IMG/VR virus record: IMGVR_UViG_3300042456_000349
Location: 1 to 22,354 of that record
Strand: one strand, 5' to 3'
From: a virus
Length of the DNA stretch: 22,354 bases
Shown: positions 5,853 through 12,876 of the stretch, piece by piece
Layout: each line of letters starts with the position of its first letter
Position numbering within the stretch: position 1 is the stretch's first letter
Made by a program: the position numbers and the translations under genes
Notes under the pieces: generated by a model
The model's database searches: none
Told to the model about the DNA's origin: nothing
Seen by the model: only the letters and a program-made list of their open reading frames with translations

Positions 5853-6570
5853 CCTCAAATCCATCCGCAAATCCGAAGCCATTGCCGCCCCCCGCGTCAT
5901 GCTCTATGGCGTGGAGGGGATCGGCAAGACCACCTTTGCCGCCGGGGCTCCCAACCCTGTCTTCATTCTGACCGAGGACGGCCTGGGCTCGCTTAAGGTC
6001 GATCACTTCCCGATTGCTCGTTCGTCTAATGACGTTCTGGAGGCTATCGGGACGCTCTACAGCGAGGCGCACGAATTCCGCACCGTGGTCCTAGACTCAG
6101 CCGACTGGCTTGAGAACATGATATGGCAGGAAGTCGAAGCCAAGCATGACGCCAAAGACCTCGCCTATGGTAAGGGTGCGGTGCTGGTGACAAACCGCTG
6201 GCGGGAAATTCTGGATGGCCTCAACGCCCTCCGCAATGACCGCAAGATGGCCGTCATCGTGATCGCGCATTGCGCCATCAAGCGTTTCGACAGCCCCGAA
6301 GTCGAGCCCTATGACCGCTATCAGCCCAAGCTACAGGATCGGTCTAGCGCCATCCTGCGGGAATGGGCCGACGCGGTGCTGTTCGGCAACTACAAGACCC
6401 TCGTCAAGAAAGACGACGTTGGGTTTTCCAAAACCAGCAATCGCGGGATTTCGACCGGCGAAAGGTTGCTCTACACCAATGAGCGCCCCGCCTACATGGC
6501 GAAAAACCGCTATAGCCTTCCCGACCATATCCCTATGGCCTGGGATGAATTCGAAGCCGCAATCAACTAA
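5842..6570 (+). CDS. sak4-like: Sak4-like RecA-fold ATPase (AAA_24 family)
   Basis: The 242-residue protein has Walker A GVEGIGKTT at 23-31, a Walker B-like TVVLDSADW at 81-89 (Asp85) and VIVIAHCAIKRF at 138-149, with His143 at a sensor position. This is the layout of the AAA_24 phage ATPases, including Sak4 single-strand annealing proteins. Its C-terminal part (YMAKNRYSLPDHIPMAWDEF) is also typical: these proteins often end with a segment describing unmodified residues near NRYxLP. Downstream DUF669 and Cas4-like genes form the usual Sak4 neighbourhood. It should load or anneal single-stranded DNA during replication-linked recombination. The start at 5842 overlaps the previous stop by 11 bases. 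Confidence 0.85.
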   Translation: MSFDLKSIRKSEAIAAPRVMLYGVEGIGKTTFAAGAPNPVFILTEDGLGSLKVDHFPIARSSNDVLEAIGTLYSEAHEFRTVVLDSADWLENMIWQEVEAKHDAKDLAYGKGAVLVTNRWREILDGLNALRNDRKMAVIVIAHCAIKRFDSPEVEPYDRYQPKLQDRSSAILREWADAVLFGNYKTLVKKDDVGFSKTSNRGISTGERLLYTNERPAYMAKNRYSLPDHIPMAWDEFEAAIN

Positions 6571-6584
6571 GGAACCAGAAAACC

Positions 6585-7079
6585 ATGCCTGCAATCGACT
6601 TTGACGTTACCGCCTATGAGCCACAGCCCATCCGCTCCGGTTGGGAACCGCTGCCTCCCGGCGACTATACCGCCTGCGTGACTTCCACCGAAGTCAAGCC
6701 GACCAAGGCGGGCAACGGGGAGTATATCGAACTCACCATTGAGATCATGGACGGGGACTTTTCCGGTCGCAAGATTTGGGAACGCCTGAACATCAACAAC
6801 CCGTCCGAACAGACGGTCCAGATCGCCCGGTCGCAGCTTAACCAGCTTGCCACCGCGCTAGGCCAAGTCCCGCTGAAGGACACGGATCAACTGCTTGAGA
6901 TTCCGTTCACCCTGACGCTGGACATCGACCGCAAGGACACCACGCGCAACCGGGTCATGGGCTATTCGTCCGCGTCATCGGCTCCGCGTAAGGTGGTGAC
7001 GAGTCCAACCAAAAATTACTCTGGTTATGAAGTTTTGAACGTGCCCACAAGCCCCGCTAAGAAGCCCTGGGAGAAGTAA
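6585..7079 (+). CDS. DUF669 family protein, probable ssDNA-binding partner
   Basis: The 164-residue protein matches DUF669 phage proteins: an N-terminal PPGDYTACVTSTEVKPTK, then GEYIELTIEIMDGDFSGRKI and WERLNINNPS, a helix with QIARSQLNQLATALG, and a second beta half. The family has an OB-like fold and lies beside Sak4-type ATPases; it is thought to bind single-stranded DNA in place of SSB. The C-terminal 30 residues are polar and end in a basic, tryptophan-containing tip (AKKPWEK), where SSB proteins often carry a partner-binding tail. AAGGAA precedes ATG 6585 with suitable spacing. It is part of the recombination operon, 14 bases after the ATPase gene. Confidence 0.8.
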   Translation: MPAIDFDVTAYEPQPIRSGWEPLPPGDYTACVTSTEVKPTKAGNGEYIELTIEIMDGDFSGRKIWERLNINNPSEQTVQIARSQLNQLATALGQVPLKDTDQLLEIPFTLTLDIDRKDTTRNRVMGYSSASSAPRKVVTSPTKNYSGYEVLNVPTSPAKKPWEK

Positions 7080-7081
7080 GC

Positions 7082-8107
7082 ATGGTCGCGGTGCCCGAGC
7101 CTGTGAGGACCACAGCGAAAGAGATTTACGCTTGGTATGAGCAACAGAAGGAGGAACACAGAGAACATCTGGGGGCCTCACAGATCGGGCACCAATGCGA
7201 CCGCTACCTTTGGTATGTGTTCCGGTGGGTCAATCTGCCTACGTTCAACGGACGCCTGCTAAGGCTATTCGGAACGGGCAAGCGCGAGGAGCCGCGTGTT
7301 TACGAGGAACTGCGTGGGATAGGCGTTGAACTGCATACCGAGGATAGCGGTAAGCAGATCGAATGCCGGGATGCGTCGGGTCATTTCGGTGGCTCCATTG
7401 ACGGGATTGGGCGAGGCTTTCCTGAAGCGCCTAAGACCTGGGCCATCCTTGAAGTCAAAACCCACGGGTCCAAGTCGTATCATGAGGTTGCCAGTAAGGG
7501 CGTCGAGACGGCCAAGCCGCAGCATTATGCACAGATGCAGACTTATATGCGGCTCATGAACGTCGAGCGAGCCCTGTATTTCGCCGTCAACAAGGACACC
7601 GATGAGATTTACGTCGAGTGGGTCCACTACAACGAGGCTGACGCCAAGACGCTACAGACGCGGGCGACGTATATCATTGCGCGGTCAACGCCGCCTGAAC
7701 GCTTCAGCAATGACCCGGCGAACTGGGTCTGCAAGATGTGCGACTTCTATAAGACCTGTCATCACGGTGGCTGGCCTGAAGCGAATTGCCGCACTTGCTC
7801 GCATTCAACGCCTGTTGATGGTGGGCAATGGACCTGTGGTTTACATAGTAAAGTGTTGACCGCCGACGACCAGCGCAAGGGTTGCGGGGATCATGTGTTC
7901 ATCCCGCCGCTTGTCCCGGCCACGCCTGTTGATGGCGGCGTGAACTACGTCGAGTATGAGGCCAAGGACGGAACCACGTTCAAGAACGGTCCAGGGCATA
8001 CCCTGAGCGCCAGCCTGTCCAACTCGACCAAAGCTACCAAGCTAAAGCGTAAGGCCGTCGGGGATAACAATGGCGTTCCCTTTGACGACCCGATCCCTTT
8101 TGACTAG
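7082..8107 (+). CDS. Cas4/RecB-like PD-(D/E)XK exonuclease with Fe-S cluster
   Basis: The 341-residue protein carries a PD-(D/E)XK core: Asp107 in HFGGSIDG, then Glu124 and Lys126 in AILEVKTH, and the QhxxY-like motif around 147-155 (PQHYAQMQTY). Cys39 (GHQCDR) with Cys217, Cys220 and Cys226 (CKMCDFYKTC) makes the C...CxxCx5C pattern of the iron-sulphur cluster in Cas4 and AddB nucleases. A second set, Cys236, Cys239, Cys252 and Cys268, may bind zinc and is less usual. It most likely resects DNA ends to give single strands for the Sak4-like protein. No cas1 or CRISPR array is near, so adaptation is not indicated. The start is two bases after the DUF669 stop. Confidence 0.82.
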   Translation: MVAVPEPVRTTAKEIYAWYEQQKEEHREHLGASQIGHQCDRYLWYVFRWVNLPTFNGRLLRLFGTGKREEPRVYEELRGIGVELHTEDSGKQIECRDASGHFGGSIDGIGRGFPEAPKTWAILEVKTHGSKSYHEVASKGVETAKPQHYAQMQTYMRLMNVERALYFAVNKDTDEIYVEWVHYNEADAKTLQTRATYIIARSTPPERFSNDPANWVCKMCDFYKTCHHGGWPEANCRTCSHSTPVDGGQWTCGLHSKVLTADDQRKGCGDHVFIPPLVPATPVDGGVNYVEYEAKDGTTFKNGPGHTLSASLSNSTKATKLKRKAVGDNNGVPFDDPIPFD

Positions 8108-8145
8108 GCAGAGCGTGACTGCCCTACAAACACGCGGAGGACGAC

Positions 8146-8502
8146 ATGACCGGACGCATGAGCAGGAACAAGGGCGCTCGCGGCGAAAACGAACTTGCCA
8201 AGCTGCTATCGGATGAACTCGGCTTTGTGGTCAAGCGCAAGCTAGGTCAAGCCCGAGACGGTGCCGACGACATTGAAGTCGGACCCTACCGCATCGAATG
8301 CAAGCGCCAGGAGACACTTGCCATCATGAAATGGTGTCGTCAGGTGGAAGCCTGCACGAAGCCCGGCGAAATCCCGACCGTCATCTTCCGCCAGAACGGG
8401 GGGACGTGGCGCGTAGTATTGCGGCTCGAACACTTTCTCCCATTGCTGCGTGAGCATCTGGCAGAGTTGCCATCGCCACCGCCTTCGCCTGAACCTCTCT
8501 AA
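8146..8502 (+). CDS. Holliday-junction-resolvase-like nuclease
   Basis: The 118-residue product shows the archaeal Hjc-type nuclease pattern: SRNKGARGENELAKLL (Glu14), then GQARDGADDIEV with Asp41/Asp42, and YRIECKRQE with Glu51 and Lys53. The fold is PD-(D/E)XK; small phage versions act on branched recombination intermediates before packaging. GGAGG at 8136-8140 precedes ATG 8146; Met5 at 8158 is a weaker alternative. It closes the recombination operon. The last 122 bases overlap the opposing endolysin gene, so its proline-rich C-terminus (LPSPPPSPEPL) is under double coding constraint. Confidence 0.8.
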   Translation: MTGRMSRNKGARGENELAKLLSDELGFVVKRKLGQARDGADDIEVGPYRIECKRQETLAIMKWCRQVEACTKPGEIPTVIFRQNGGTWRVVLRLEHFLPLLREHLAELPSPPPSPEPL

Positions 8503-8971
8503 CCCGGCGCTCCCAGCCCTTGCCAAATGACGGCCAATGCGGAAGCGCCTTGAGGAACCGCAGACGCTCGCCGCAATACCGCTGAATAAGCCCCTCGGAA
8601 GCCCGTGCAGCGGCAATCGTGGCCGGGCCTATCATCCCGTCCGTCACAACGTCCAAGGTCGCCTGTAGCACCTTAGAAGCCCGCATGACGCCGCTGTTCA
8701 CCGCGTAGTCAAACACGGCATAATCCAGGCCGGATGGCAGATCGTCACAGCGGCACTTGTCCCAATAGTTGCGCTTGTAGAGCGGGCCAACGTCATCAGG
8801 CGTAAGCTGCTTCATTTCGCCTTCAGTCACCGTCTCGCCGGTATAGGCTTCCCATACCTTCTTGGTGACGCCTAGCATCGTCGCCCCGCCAGGATCAGCC
8901 GGGTGTTTCGAGAAGCCGCCCTCGTGCTTCAGGACAAGACGTAGAGAACCGGGAAAATTTGAGGCTACCAT
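8381..8971 (-). CDS. Endolysin, GH108 N-acetylmuramidase with peptidoglycan-binding domain
   Basis: The 196-residue enzyme should cut the glycan strands of peptidoglycan at lysis. EGGFSKHPADPGGATMLGVT at 17-36 is the GH108 signature, with Glu17 as catalytic acid and the DPGGAT loop beside it. The C-terminal half (DYAVNSGVMRASKVLQ, then DGMIGPATIAA) matches the PG_binding_3 domain usually joined to GH108. There is no signal peptide, so export should depend on the holin. I chose ATG 8971 because it makes a 7-base ATGGTAG overlap with the Rz1 stop; the open frame upstream lies inside Rz1. It is the last gene of the late operon and overlaps the resolvase gene tail to tail. Confidence 0.88.
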   Translation of the reverse strand: MVASNFPGSLRLVLKHEGGFSKHPADPGGATMLGVTKKVWEAYTGETVTEGEMKQLTPDDVGPLYKRNYWDKCRCDDLPSGLDYAVFDYAVNSGVMRASKVLQATLDVVTDGMIGPATIAAARASEGLIQRYCGERLRFLKALPHWPSFGKGWERRVREVQAKAVAMATLPDAHAAMGESVRAAILRATSPRSGGR

Positions 8972-9213
8972 AGCTTCCACCAAGGCTTTTGCTTCGGGAC
9001 TTCGACCAACTTCACAAGGCCCGCCCGTTTGGCCTCGCAATCTTGTAACGCGACTTCCTGCCTAATGCTGAACACGGCAAGGTCGCCAATGGATTTGACA
9101 GGTGTATCAGGACCGATACAGGGTTCAAGGAACGGTTTCGGGATTGTCAGGACTGGCGGGCTTTTCGCCGCGCAACTGGTCAATACCATCGCGCCAAGCA
9201 GACAGAACGTCAT
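8965..9213 (-). CDS. Rz1-like: Rz1-like outer-membrane spanin lipoprotein
   Basis: A lipobox (VLTSC, Cys14) follows a short hydrophobic segment. The mature part begins with a proline-rich stretch (SPPVLTIPKPFLEP) as in known o-spanins. The frame overlaps the Rz gene by 89 bases in another frame and continues 160 bases past it, ending in the endolysin start. From ATG 9213 the signal peptide has no positive charge and no clear ribosome binding site. The frame is open upstream, and CTG at 9222 or 9231 would add one or two arginines, giving a more normal signal. The 82-residue length is typical. Confidence 0.75.
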   Translation of the reverse strand: MTFCLLGAMVLTSCAAKSPPVLTIPKPFLEPCIGPDTPVKSIGDLAVFSIRQEVALQDCEAKRAGLVKLVEVPKQKPWWKLW

Positions 9214-9463
9214 CGGGCACAGGCGTCTCAGCCTTGGGCGATTCCTTGATCCGAACGGTGGCTGCATTGCCCTTCTCCCGAATGATAACGGTCCTGCTGT
9301 TGTAGGCTTCCAAAGCCTCCAGGGCCTTTTGGTTGGCCCTGGCTTGCGCCACAGCCTCCGCAGTCTTGATACGCTCAATATGGGCCTGCCTGTTCGCCCA
9401 CACAGCCCACGCCCCTGCAATCAGGACAAAGGCAATCTCAGCAAGGATGACGTATTGTCTCAA
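9125..9463 (-). CDS. Rz-like: Rz-like inner-membrane spanin
   Basis: The 112-residue protein has a single N-terminal membrane helix (about residues 4-22, YVILAEIAFVLIAGAWAVWA). A charged, helical periplasmic domain (KTAEAVAQARANQKALEALE onward) follows, as in lambda Rz, with a short polar C-terminus. It starts with TTG 9463, sharing TTGA with the holin-candidate stop, and AGGGA lies upstream. With the nested lipoprotein downstream it forms an i-spanin/o-spanin pair that would fuse inner and outer membranes at the end of lysis. This implies a Gram-negative host. Confidence 0.82.
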   Translation of the reverse strand: MRQYVILAEIAFVLIAGAWAVWANRQAHIERIKTAEAVAQARANQKALEALEAYNSRTVIIREKGNAATVRIKESPKAETPVPDDVLSAWRDGIDQLRGEKPASPDNPETVP

Positions 9464-9714
9464 CTGATAATGTCCCTGACTTCAGCCGCCGTCTGGATAG
9501 CCTCGCGCTTGATCCGCGTGAGATCAACCAATGTCGCCCCGGCCATGTAGACAAAGGCCAGGAGTATGTTCGCAAAGGCCAGAGCCAATGCAATCCACTT
9601 CAGCGCGTCCGGTTCGTCCAGCTTGGACACAATCCAACAGATCGTCGCCGTGTTCACGCCCATGAACAGGAACGTAAACAGACGGCGCCAGAACCATTGG
9701 ATTTCCTTTGTCAC
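9460..9714 (-). CDS. Holin candidate, two transmembrane helices
   Basis: The 84-residue product has two hydrophobic segments, about residues 12-30 (LFTFLFMGVNTATICWIVS) and 40-63 (WIALALAFANILLAFVYMAG onward). A short polar loop (DEPDALK) separates them, and a charged C-terminal tail follows. This, with the position before the spanins and endolysin, is the pattern of class II holins. I place the start at GTG 9714, which shares GTGA with the phosphoesterase stop; GGGG lies upstream. The frame continues upstream to ATG 9759, but that stretch is inside the phosphoesterase gene. No holin family can be named from sequence. Confidence 0.7.
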   Translation of the reverse strand: MTKEIQWFWRRLFTFLFMGVNTATICWIVSKLDEPDALKWIALALAFANILLAFVYMAGATLVDLTRIKREAIQTAAEVRDIIS

Positions 9715-10658
9715 ACCGCATCCCCACGGAAATAGGCCACGCCGTCTATGACTTCGCATAGTTCAGGCGGAAGCATCATGCCATCCCTGAACGTCAAGAC
9801 TGCAAAGCCCGAAGTCCAAGGTGTAGCATTGTTTTCCAGATACTCAAATTGCGGACCTAAAGGATCGGCCAGGGTGCCAGTATCCACGCCCCACCGTCTG
9901 CCCGTATAGTCAGCCCAAGGCGTCACAGCGAGGCGATGCAAGTGCCCCGTGACCATAGACAGCCCGCCTTTCAGTGTATTGTTGTAGGCGGCATGAACGC
10001 CGTTGGCCTGTCTATGCTTGACCATGACCGACCCATTGATGCGGATAGACCAAGCCATTTCCCATTCTGGGAACCGATCCGCCAAGCGTTCCACGACGCC
10101 CTCATATTCGGCGGCATTGACGACCATCGCCCGGTCGAAACGGGCATCATGGTTGCCGATATTCCAATCCAAGGGGTTTCCCCGAACGGCAACAAGCGCA
10201 ATCTCGTGCATTCGCTCAAAGCAGGCGTCCAATTCTTCCTTGACGGATGGGGGCTGTCCCCAGCCATGCGGATCATGACGGCTGATCCGTGCGCCGTCGA
10301 AGATGTCACCATTGGCAATGACGCGGGCGGGCTTCAGCCGCTTAATGAGTTTGAGCAGCGCCTCGTTTGCGGGCGTTCGGCCACCCGGCCAGAAGTGTGC
10401 GTCAGAGAAGACAATGACATGGCCGTTAATGACCTCCGCCGTCCGCTCACGGACATAGGACCAGGACTGTGTGTAGGTGGATTGTATGACGCCCGCGAGA
10501 TTGACGGGATGAGTCTCAAGGACGATTCCGCGTTCGGCCATATTCTTGCGGCGGCGGTAAACTTCGCGGGGCTGGACGCCCATCATGCGGGCTAGGACTG
10601 AAGGTGAACATTTGGCCTGTTGCCAAGCGGCGATGAATTCATCGTCAGAAAGTGCCAT
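9711..10658 (-). CDS. Calcineurin-like metallophosphoesterase with N-terminal HTH
   Basis: The 315-residue protein carries the metallophosphoesterase metal motifs in order: SDAHFWPG (Asp86, His88), NGDIFDG (Asp118, Asp121), GNHD at 168-171, VKHRQ (His215) and GHLHR at 238-242. These bind two metals for hydrolysis of a phosphoester. The first 45 residues (SPSVLARMMGVQPREVYRRR) look like a helix-turn-helix, which suggests DNA contact. Homologous HTH-phosphoesterases occur in many tailed phages, often near structural or lysis genes, with unknown role. AAAGGA within the preceding gene's end is the ribosome binding site, and the stop overlaps the holin start. The substrate is unknown; DNA is one possibility. 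Confidence 0.85.
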   Translation of the reverse strand: MALSDDEFIAAWQQAKCSPSVLARMMGVQPREVYRRRKNMAERGIVLETHPVNLAGVIQSTYTQSWSYVRERTAEVINGHVIVFSDAHFWPGGRTPANEALLKLIKRLKPARVIANGDIFDGARISRHDPHGWGQPPSVKEELDACFERMHEIALVAVRGNPLDWNIGNHDARFDRAMVVNAAEYEGVVERLADRFPEWEMAWSIRINGSVMVKHRQANGVHAAYNNTLKGGLSMVTGHLHRLAVTPWADYTGRRWGVDTGTLADPLGPQFEYLENNATPWTSGFAVLTFRDGMMLPPELCEVIDGVAYFRGDAV

Positions 10659-10660
10659 CC

Positions 10661-10840
10661 TTATCCTTTCAGGATGTTGCTACCTACGAGCAAGGCGCAT
10701 CCCGAAACAAAGACGACGCCTATGAACCAAAACACCCGTTGGGCAACTGACCGGCCAATCTGTTCATACACCTTGATGATGGCCTTTTCAGCGGCCTTGT
10801 CAGCAATGTGTTCAATCTCAGCGTCAGACAGAAGGGACAT
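10661..10840 (-). CDS. 59-aa single-pass membrane protein
   Basis: ATG 10840 opens a 59-codon frame ending in TAA at 10661-10663. The first 35 residues are charged and helical (SDAEIEHIADKAAEKAIIKV). A hydrophobic segment follows (VFWFIGVVFVSGCALLVG), then a short polar end, so this is an N-in or N-out single-pass protein. It overlaps the preceding structural gene by 17 bases, and its last codons contain the AAAGGA ribosome binding site of the phosphoesterase gene. Lying at the junction of tail and lysis genes, it could be a second holin, an antiholin or an entry-related membrane protein. The sequence does not decide. Confidence 0.7.
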   Translation of the reverse strand: MSLLSDAEIEHIADKAAEKAIIKVYEQIGRSVAQRVFWFIGVVFVSGCALLVGSNILKG

Positions 10841-11204
10841 CGGTAGTGACTTTCACCCAGGATTGATTTGGTTCGTCCCACATATACCAATCACCATCAT
10901 TCGGCATAGGAATAGGTGCTACCCAATCGCAAGTTTCTGCATCAAGAGCCCAACTTGGATACGGCTGAGGCGTAATAAAAGCGTTACGTTGCTCATCAAA
11001 CGAGTATCCCACGCCTGCATACCTCTTACGCTTTGAGCCGCTATAGCTAGTCTGAGCCCACCGCGTATCAGCGCCGAATAGCGACTGGCAGAAGGCAATG
11101 CCCTTGGCCTCAACCTCATAGCCGTCAACGCTTGTATCCGCGTTGTTAACGACGATGACGCGCAGGACGATGTTGTTTTGGTCGAGTTCAGCGAAATGAG
11201 CCAT
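10824..11204 (-). CDS. Conserved phage structural-type protein (126 aa)
   Basis: The protein opens with HFAELDQNNIVLRVIVVNN, a start seen in many phage proteins coded among tail-fibre genes. The middle has LFGADTRWAQTSYSGSKRKR and YAGVGYSFDEQRNAFITPQP. The end is tryptophan-rich (DWYMWDEPNQSWV). Such proteins are usually listed as virion or hypothetical proteins; tail-fibre assembly or attachment is likely from context only. I chose ATG 11204, two bases after the polyglycine gene stop; a longer frame to 11237 would run into that gene. The ribosome binding site is weak, so reinitiation from the upstream gene is likely. Confidence 0.72.
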   Translation of the reverse strand: MAHFAELDQNNIVLRVIVVNNADTSVDGYEVEAKGIAFCQSLFGADTRWAQTSYSGSKRKRYAGVGYSFDEQRNAFITPQPYPSWALDAETCDWVAPIPMPNDGDWYMWDEPNQSWVKVTTDVPSV

Positions 11205-11206
11205 GA

Positions 11207-12073
11207 TTAGAACGTGATTGATCCTGAGCCAGTCCATTGATAGATGCGGTATCCACCGGACGTTGAAACGCTAGGGGAGCCTGTGGTGGAAGTGGCAAGC
11301 GGGTAAACGTCAGAGTATCGGATGATAACGATACCGGAGCCGCCGCTGCCGCCGGCTTGCACATCGCCGCCACCGCCGCCTCCGCCACCGCCGCCGCCCC
11401 TATTAGCCACCCCATTACCGCCAACCTCGGATGGGTCTCCGCCTTTTCCGGCATTACTTCCGCCAGTCCCCCCCGTAATTCCATATCCGTCTCGAATGCC
11501 GCCCCCGCCGCCGCCCGCGTAATTTACGGATGATCCAGAAATTGACGAGGCTTGAGCAGAGCCACCAAAGCCCGCTACATCGGATGATGCAGGGGGGGAG
11601 CCCGCTGATCCCTTACCACCACCACCGCCGCCGCCAGCCAAGTCAGAAGCAGCTCCGTTGTTCCCGTAGGATGCGTTTGTCGCCGTTCCCGCAGAGCCAG
11701 TCCAGGCGGCCCCACCGCCCGATCCACCGCCGCCGCCGTTGCCGCTCCACGCAGAGCCAAAGCCTCCGCCTTCCGCTGTAATGGACGAAAATACGCTATC
11801 CGTCCCCTTTACTCCACTTGAAGTAAAAGACGCAGACCCCCCCGCCCCGCCGCCGCCGACTGTAACGGTAATTGATACTCCAGGAGTAACGGCGAATCCT
11901 GTAGAAGTGCGGTAGGCCCCAGCCCCGCCACCCCCGCTTCCAATAGTTTGCGCCGCCCCGCCGCCGCCGCCGCCGCCGACAACCAGATATTCAACATTTG
12001 GCGTGGTTGAAACTCCCCCAAACATGCCCCAACCACGGACAGCAGCGGTAGCGCGGGTTGATTGCAGGGGCAT
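11207..12073 (-). CDS. Glycine-rich tail-tip/fibre protein
   Basis: The 288-residue protein is dominated by runs of glycine (for example GGGGGGG near residues 33-39 and an 11-residue run near 226-236) between short beta-like segments such as VEYLVVG and SITVTVGGGG. A conserved end (SGIVIIRYSD) leads to a final beta segment (YRIYQWTGSGSITF). The pattern matches glycine-rich phage adhesin domains, in which polyglycine-II helices pack into a receptor-binding sandwich. It follows a tail-fibre gene with a TGATG overlap and probably forms the variable host-contact tip. The glycine codons make the + strand extremely C-rich here, which explains long open + frames. Confidence 0.8.
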   Translation of the reverse strand: MPLQSTRATAAVRGWGMFGGVSTTPNVEYLVVGGGGGGGAAQTIGSGGGGAGAYRTSTGFAVTPGVSITVTVGGGGAGGSASFTSSGVKGTDSVFSSITAEGGGFGSAWSGNGGGGGSGGGAAWTGSAGTATNASYGNNGAASDLAGGGGGGGKGSAGSPPASSDVAGFGGSAQASSISGSSVNYAGGGGGGIRDGYGITGGTGGSNAGKGGDPSEVGGNGVANRGGGGGGGGGGGDVQAGGSGGSGIVIIRYSDVYPLATSTTGSPSVSTSGGYRIYQWTGSGSITF

Positions 12074-12876
12074 CAGGCGAACTTTGTCTGGGCAGCCAAC
12101 GCGGTAAAGGTCGCCGCGCCAGTCTTAACAATCGTGATGGTGTAAGCGTCAATCGACGAAGCATTGCCCGCAGTTGGGGCCAATCCGTTTTGCCACTTAG
12201 GCGTAATGCCATTGCCATCAATCTGAAACGCCGACTGGTAATACGCCGTGCCGCCGTTCGTCACAAGGAACACAATCGTAATGCTCTCACCCGTCACCAT
12301 GAGCGCATTGAGCGATGTCGTGCCATTGCCACGGACGTTCAGCGTCCAGTTTCCAGAGGCGTTCGTGGTGTAATACAGGACCGACTGCGTAGTCACATCG
12401 TAGGCAATCGTCCCCGTCGCCGCTGTGGCGCTGATCGTCACGCCCTCCAGGGCATTGTAAAGCTTTGCAGCCAATGCCGATGTCGCGCCCGAAAACGTCT
12501 GTGTGGCCGTGAAATTGGTCGCCACGGTCGGAGAAACGTAATCCGTGCCCGCCGTAGCCGCCGTAGCCGCAGACGATCCGTTGGCCTTCACAAGCCCCGT
12601 AATGCCCGTCACGGTCAATGCCGACACCGTAGCCGCAGCGCCGAACGACAGCGCATCGCCCGCCAGCGTAGCCGCGCCCACGTTGGTCAGCTTGAACCCA
12701 CCAAGCGGGATATTGGCCGTGGGTGTGCTTTGCCCGTTTCGGGTCAGGCAGGTGCTAAGTCCCGTCGCAAGGTCAGCCGTGAGCGCATTGAACGCCGTCG
12801 CACTGATAATCGTGTTCGGGACGACAGGTTGCCCCGCGCTGTTGATTTGGAATGTGCCAGAGCCGTTGAATGACAT
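12073..12876 (-). CDS. Tail-fibre protein
   Basis: The 267-residue protein is rich in Ala, Thr, Ser and Gly with short repeated beta segments. This is the composition of trimeric phage tail fibres. IPLGGFKLTNVGAATLAGDA at about 56-75 is the widely seen fibre segment (LGGxKIxNVxxP-like), followed by ATAGTDYVSP. The C-terminal third (NASGNWTLNVRGNGTTSLNA onward) resembles fibre or decoration domains ending in KWQNG. It shares TAATG with the upstream ejection-type gene and TGATG with the glycine-rich gene, so the fibre proteins are translationally coupled. It probably connects the tail to the glycine-rich tip. Confidence 0.78.
   Translation of the reverse strand: MSFNGSGTFQINSAGQPVVPNTIISATAFNALTADLATGLSTCLTRNGQSTPTANIPLGGFKLTNVGAATLAGDALSFGAAATVSALTVTGITGLVKANGSSAATAATAGTDYVSPTVATNFTATQTFSGATSALAAKLYNALEGVTISATAATGTIAYDVTTQSVLYYTTNASGNWTLNVRGNGTTSLNALMVTGESITIVFLVTNGGTAYYQSAFQIDGNGITPKWQNGLAPTAGNASSIDAYTITIVKTGAATFTALAAQTKFA

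Noticed and set aside
7082-8107. CRISPR Cas4
   Set aside because: No cas1, cas2 or repeat array is nearby, and the Sak4/DUF669 neighbours fit a phage recombination nuclease.
8104-8127. Possible terminator between the Cas4-like and resolvase genes
   Set aside because: The stem is only five base pairs and no T-run follows; both genes are in one operon.
9936-10595. + strand open frame (219 aa) opposite the phosphoesterase
   Set aside because: All five metal motifs are on the minus strand, and the + frame has no start signal.
12058-12873. + strand open frame (271 aa) opposite the tail-fibre gene
   Set aside because: The product is almost all Arg, Ser and Gly, typical of an antisense frame of a GC-rich gene.
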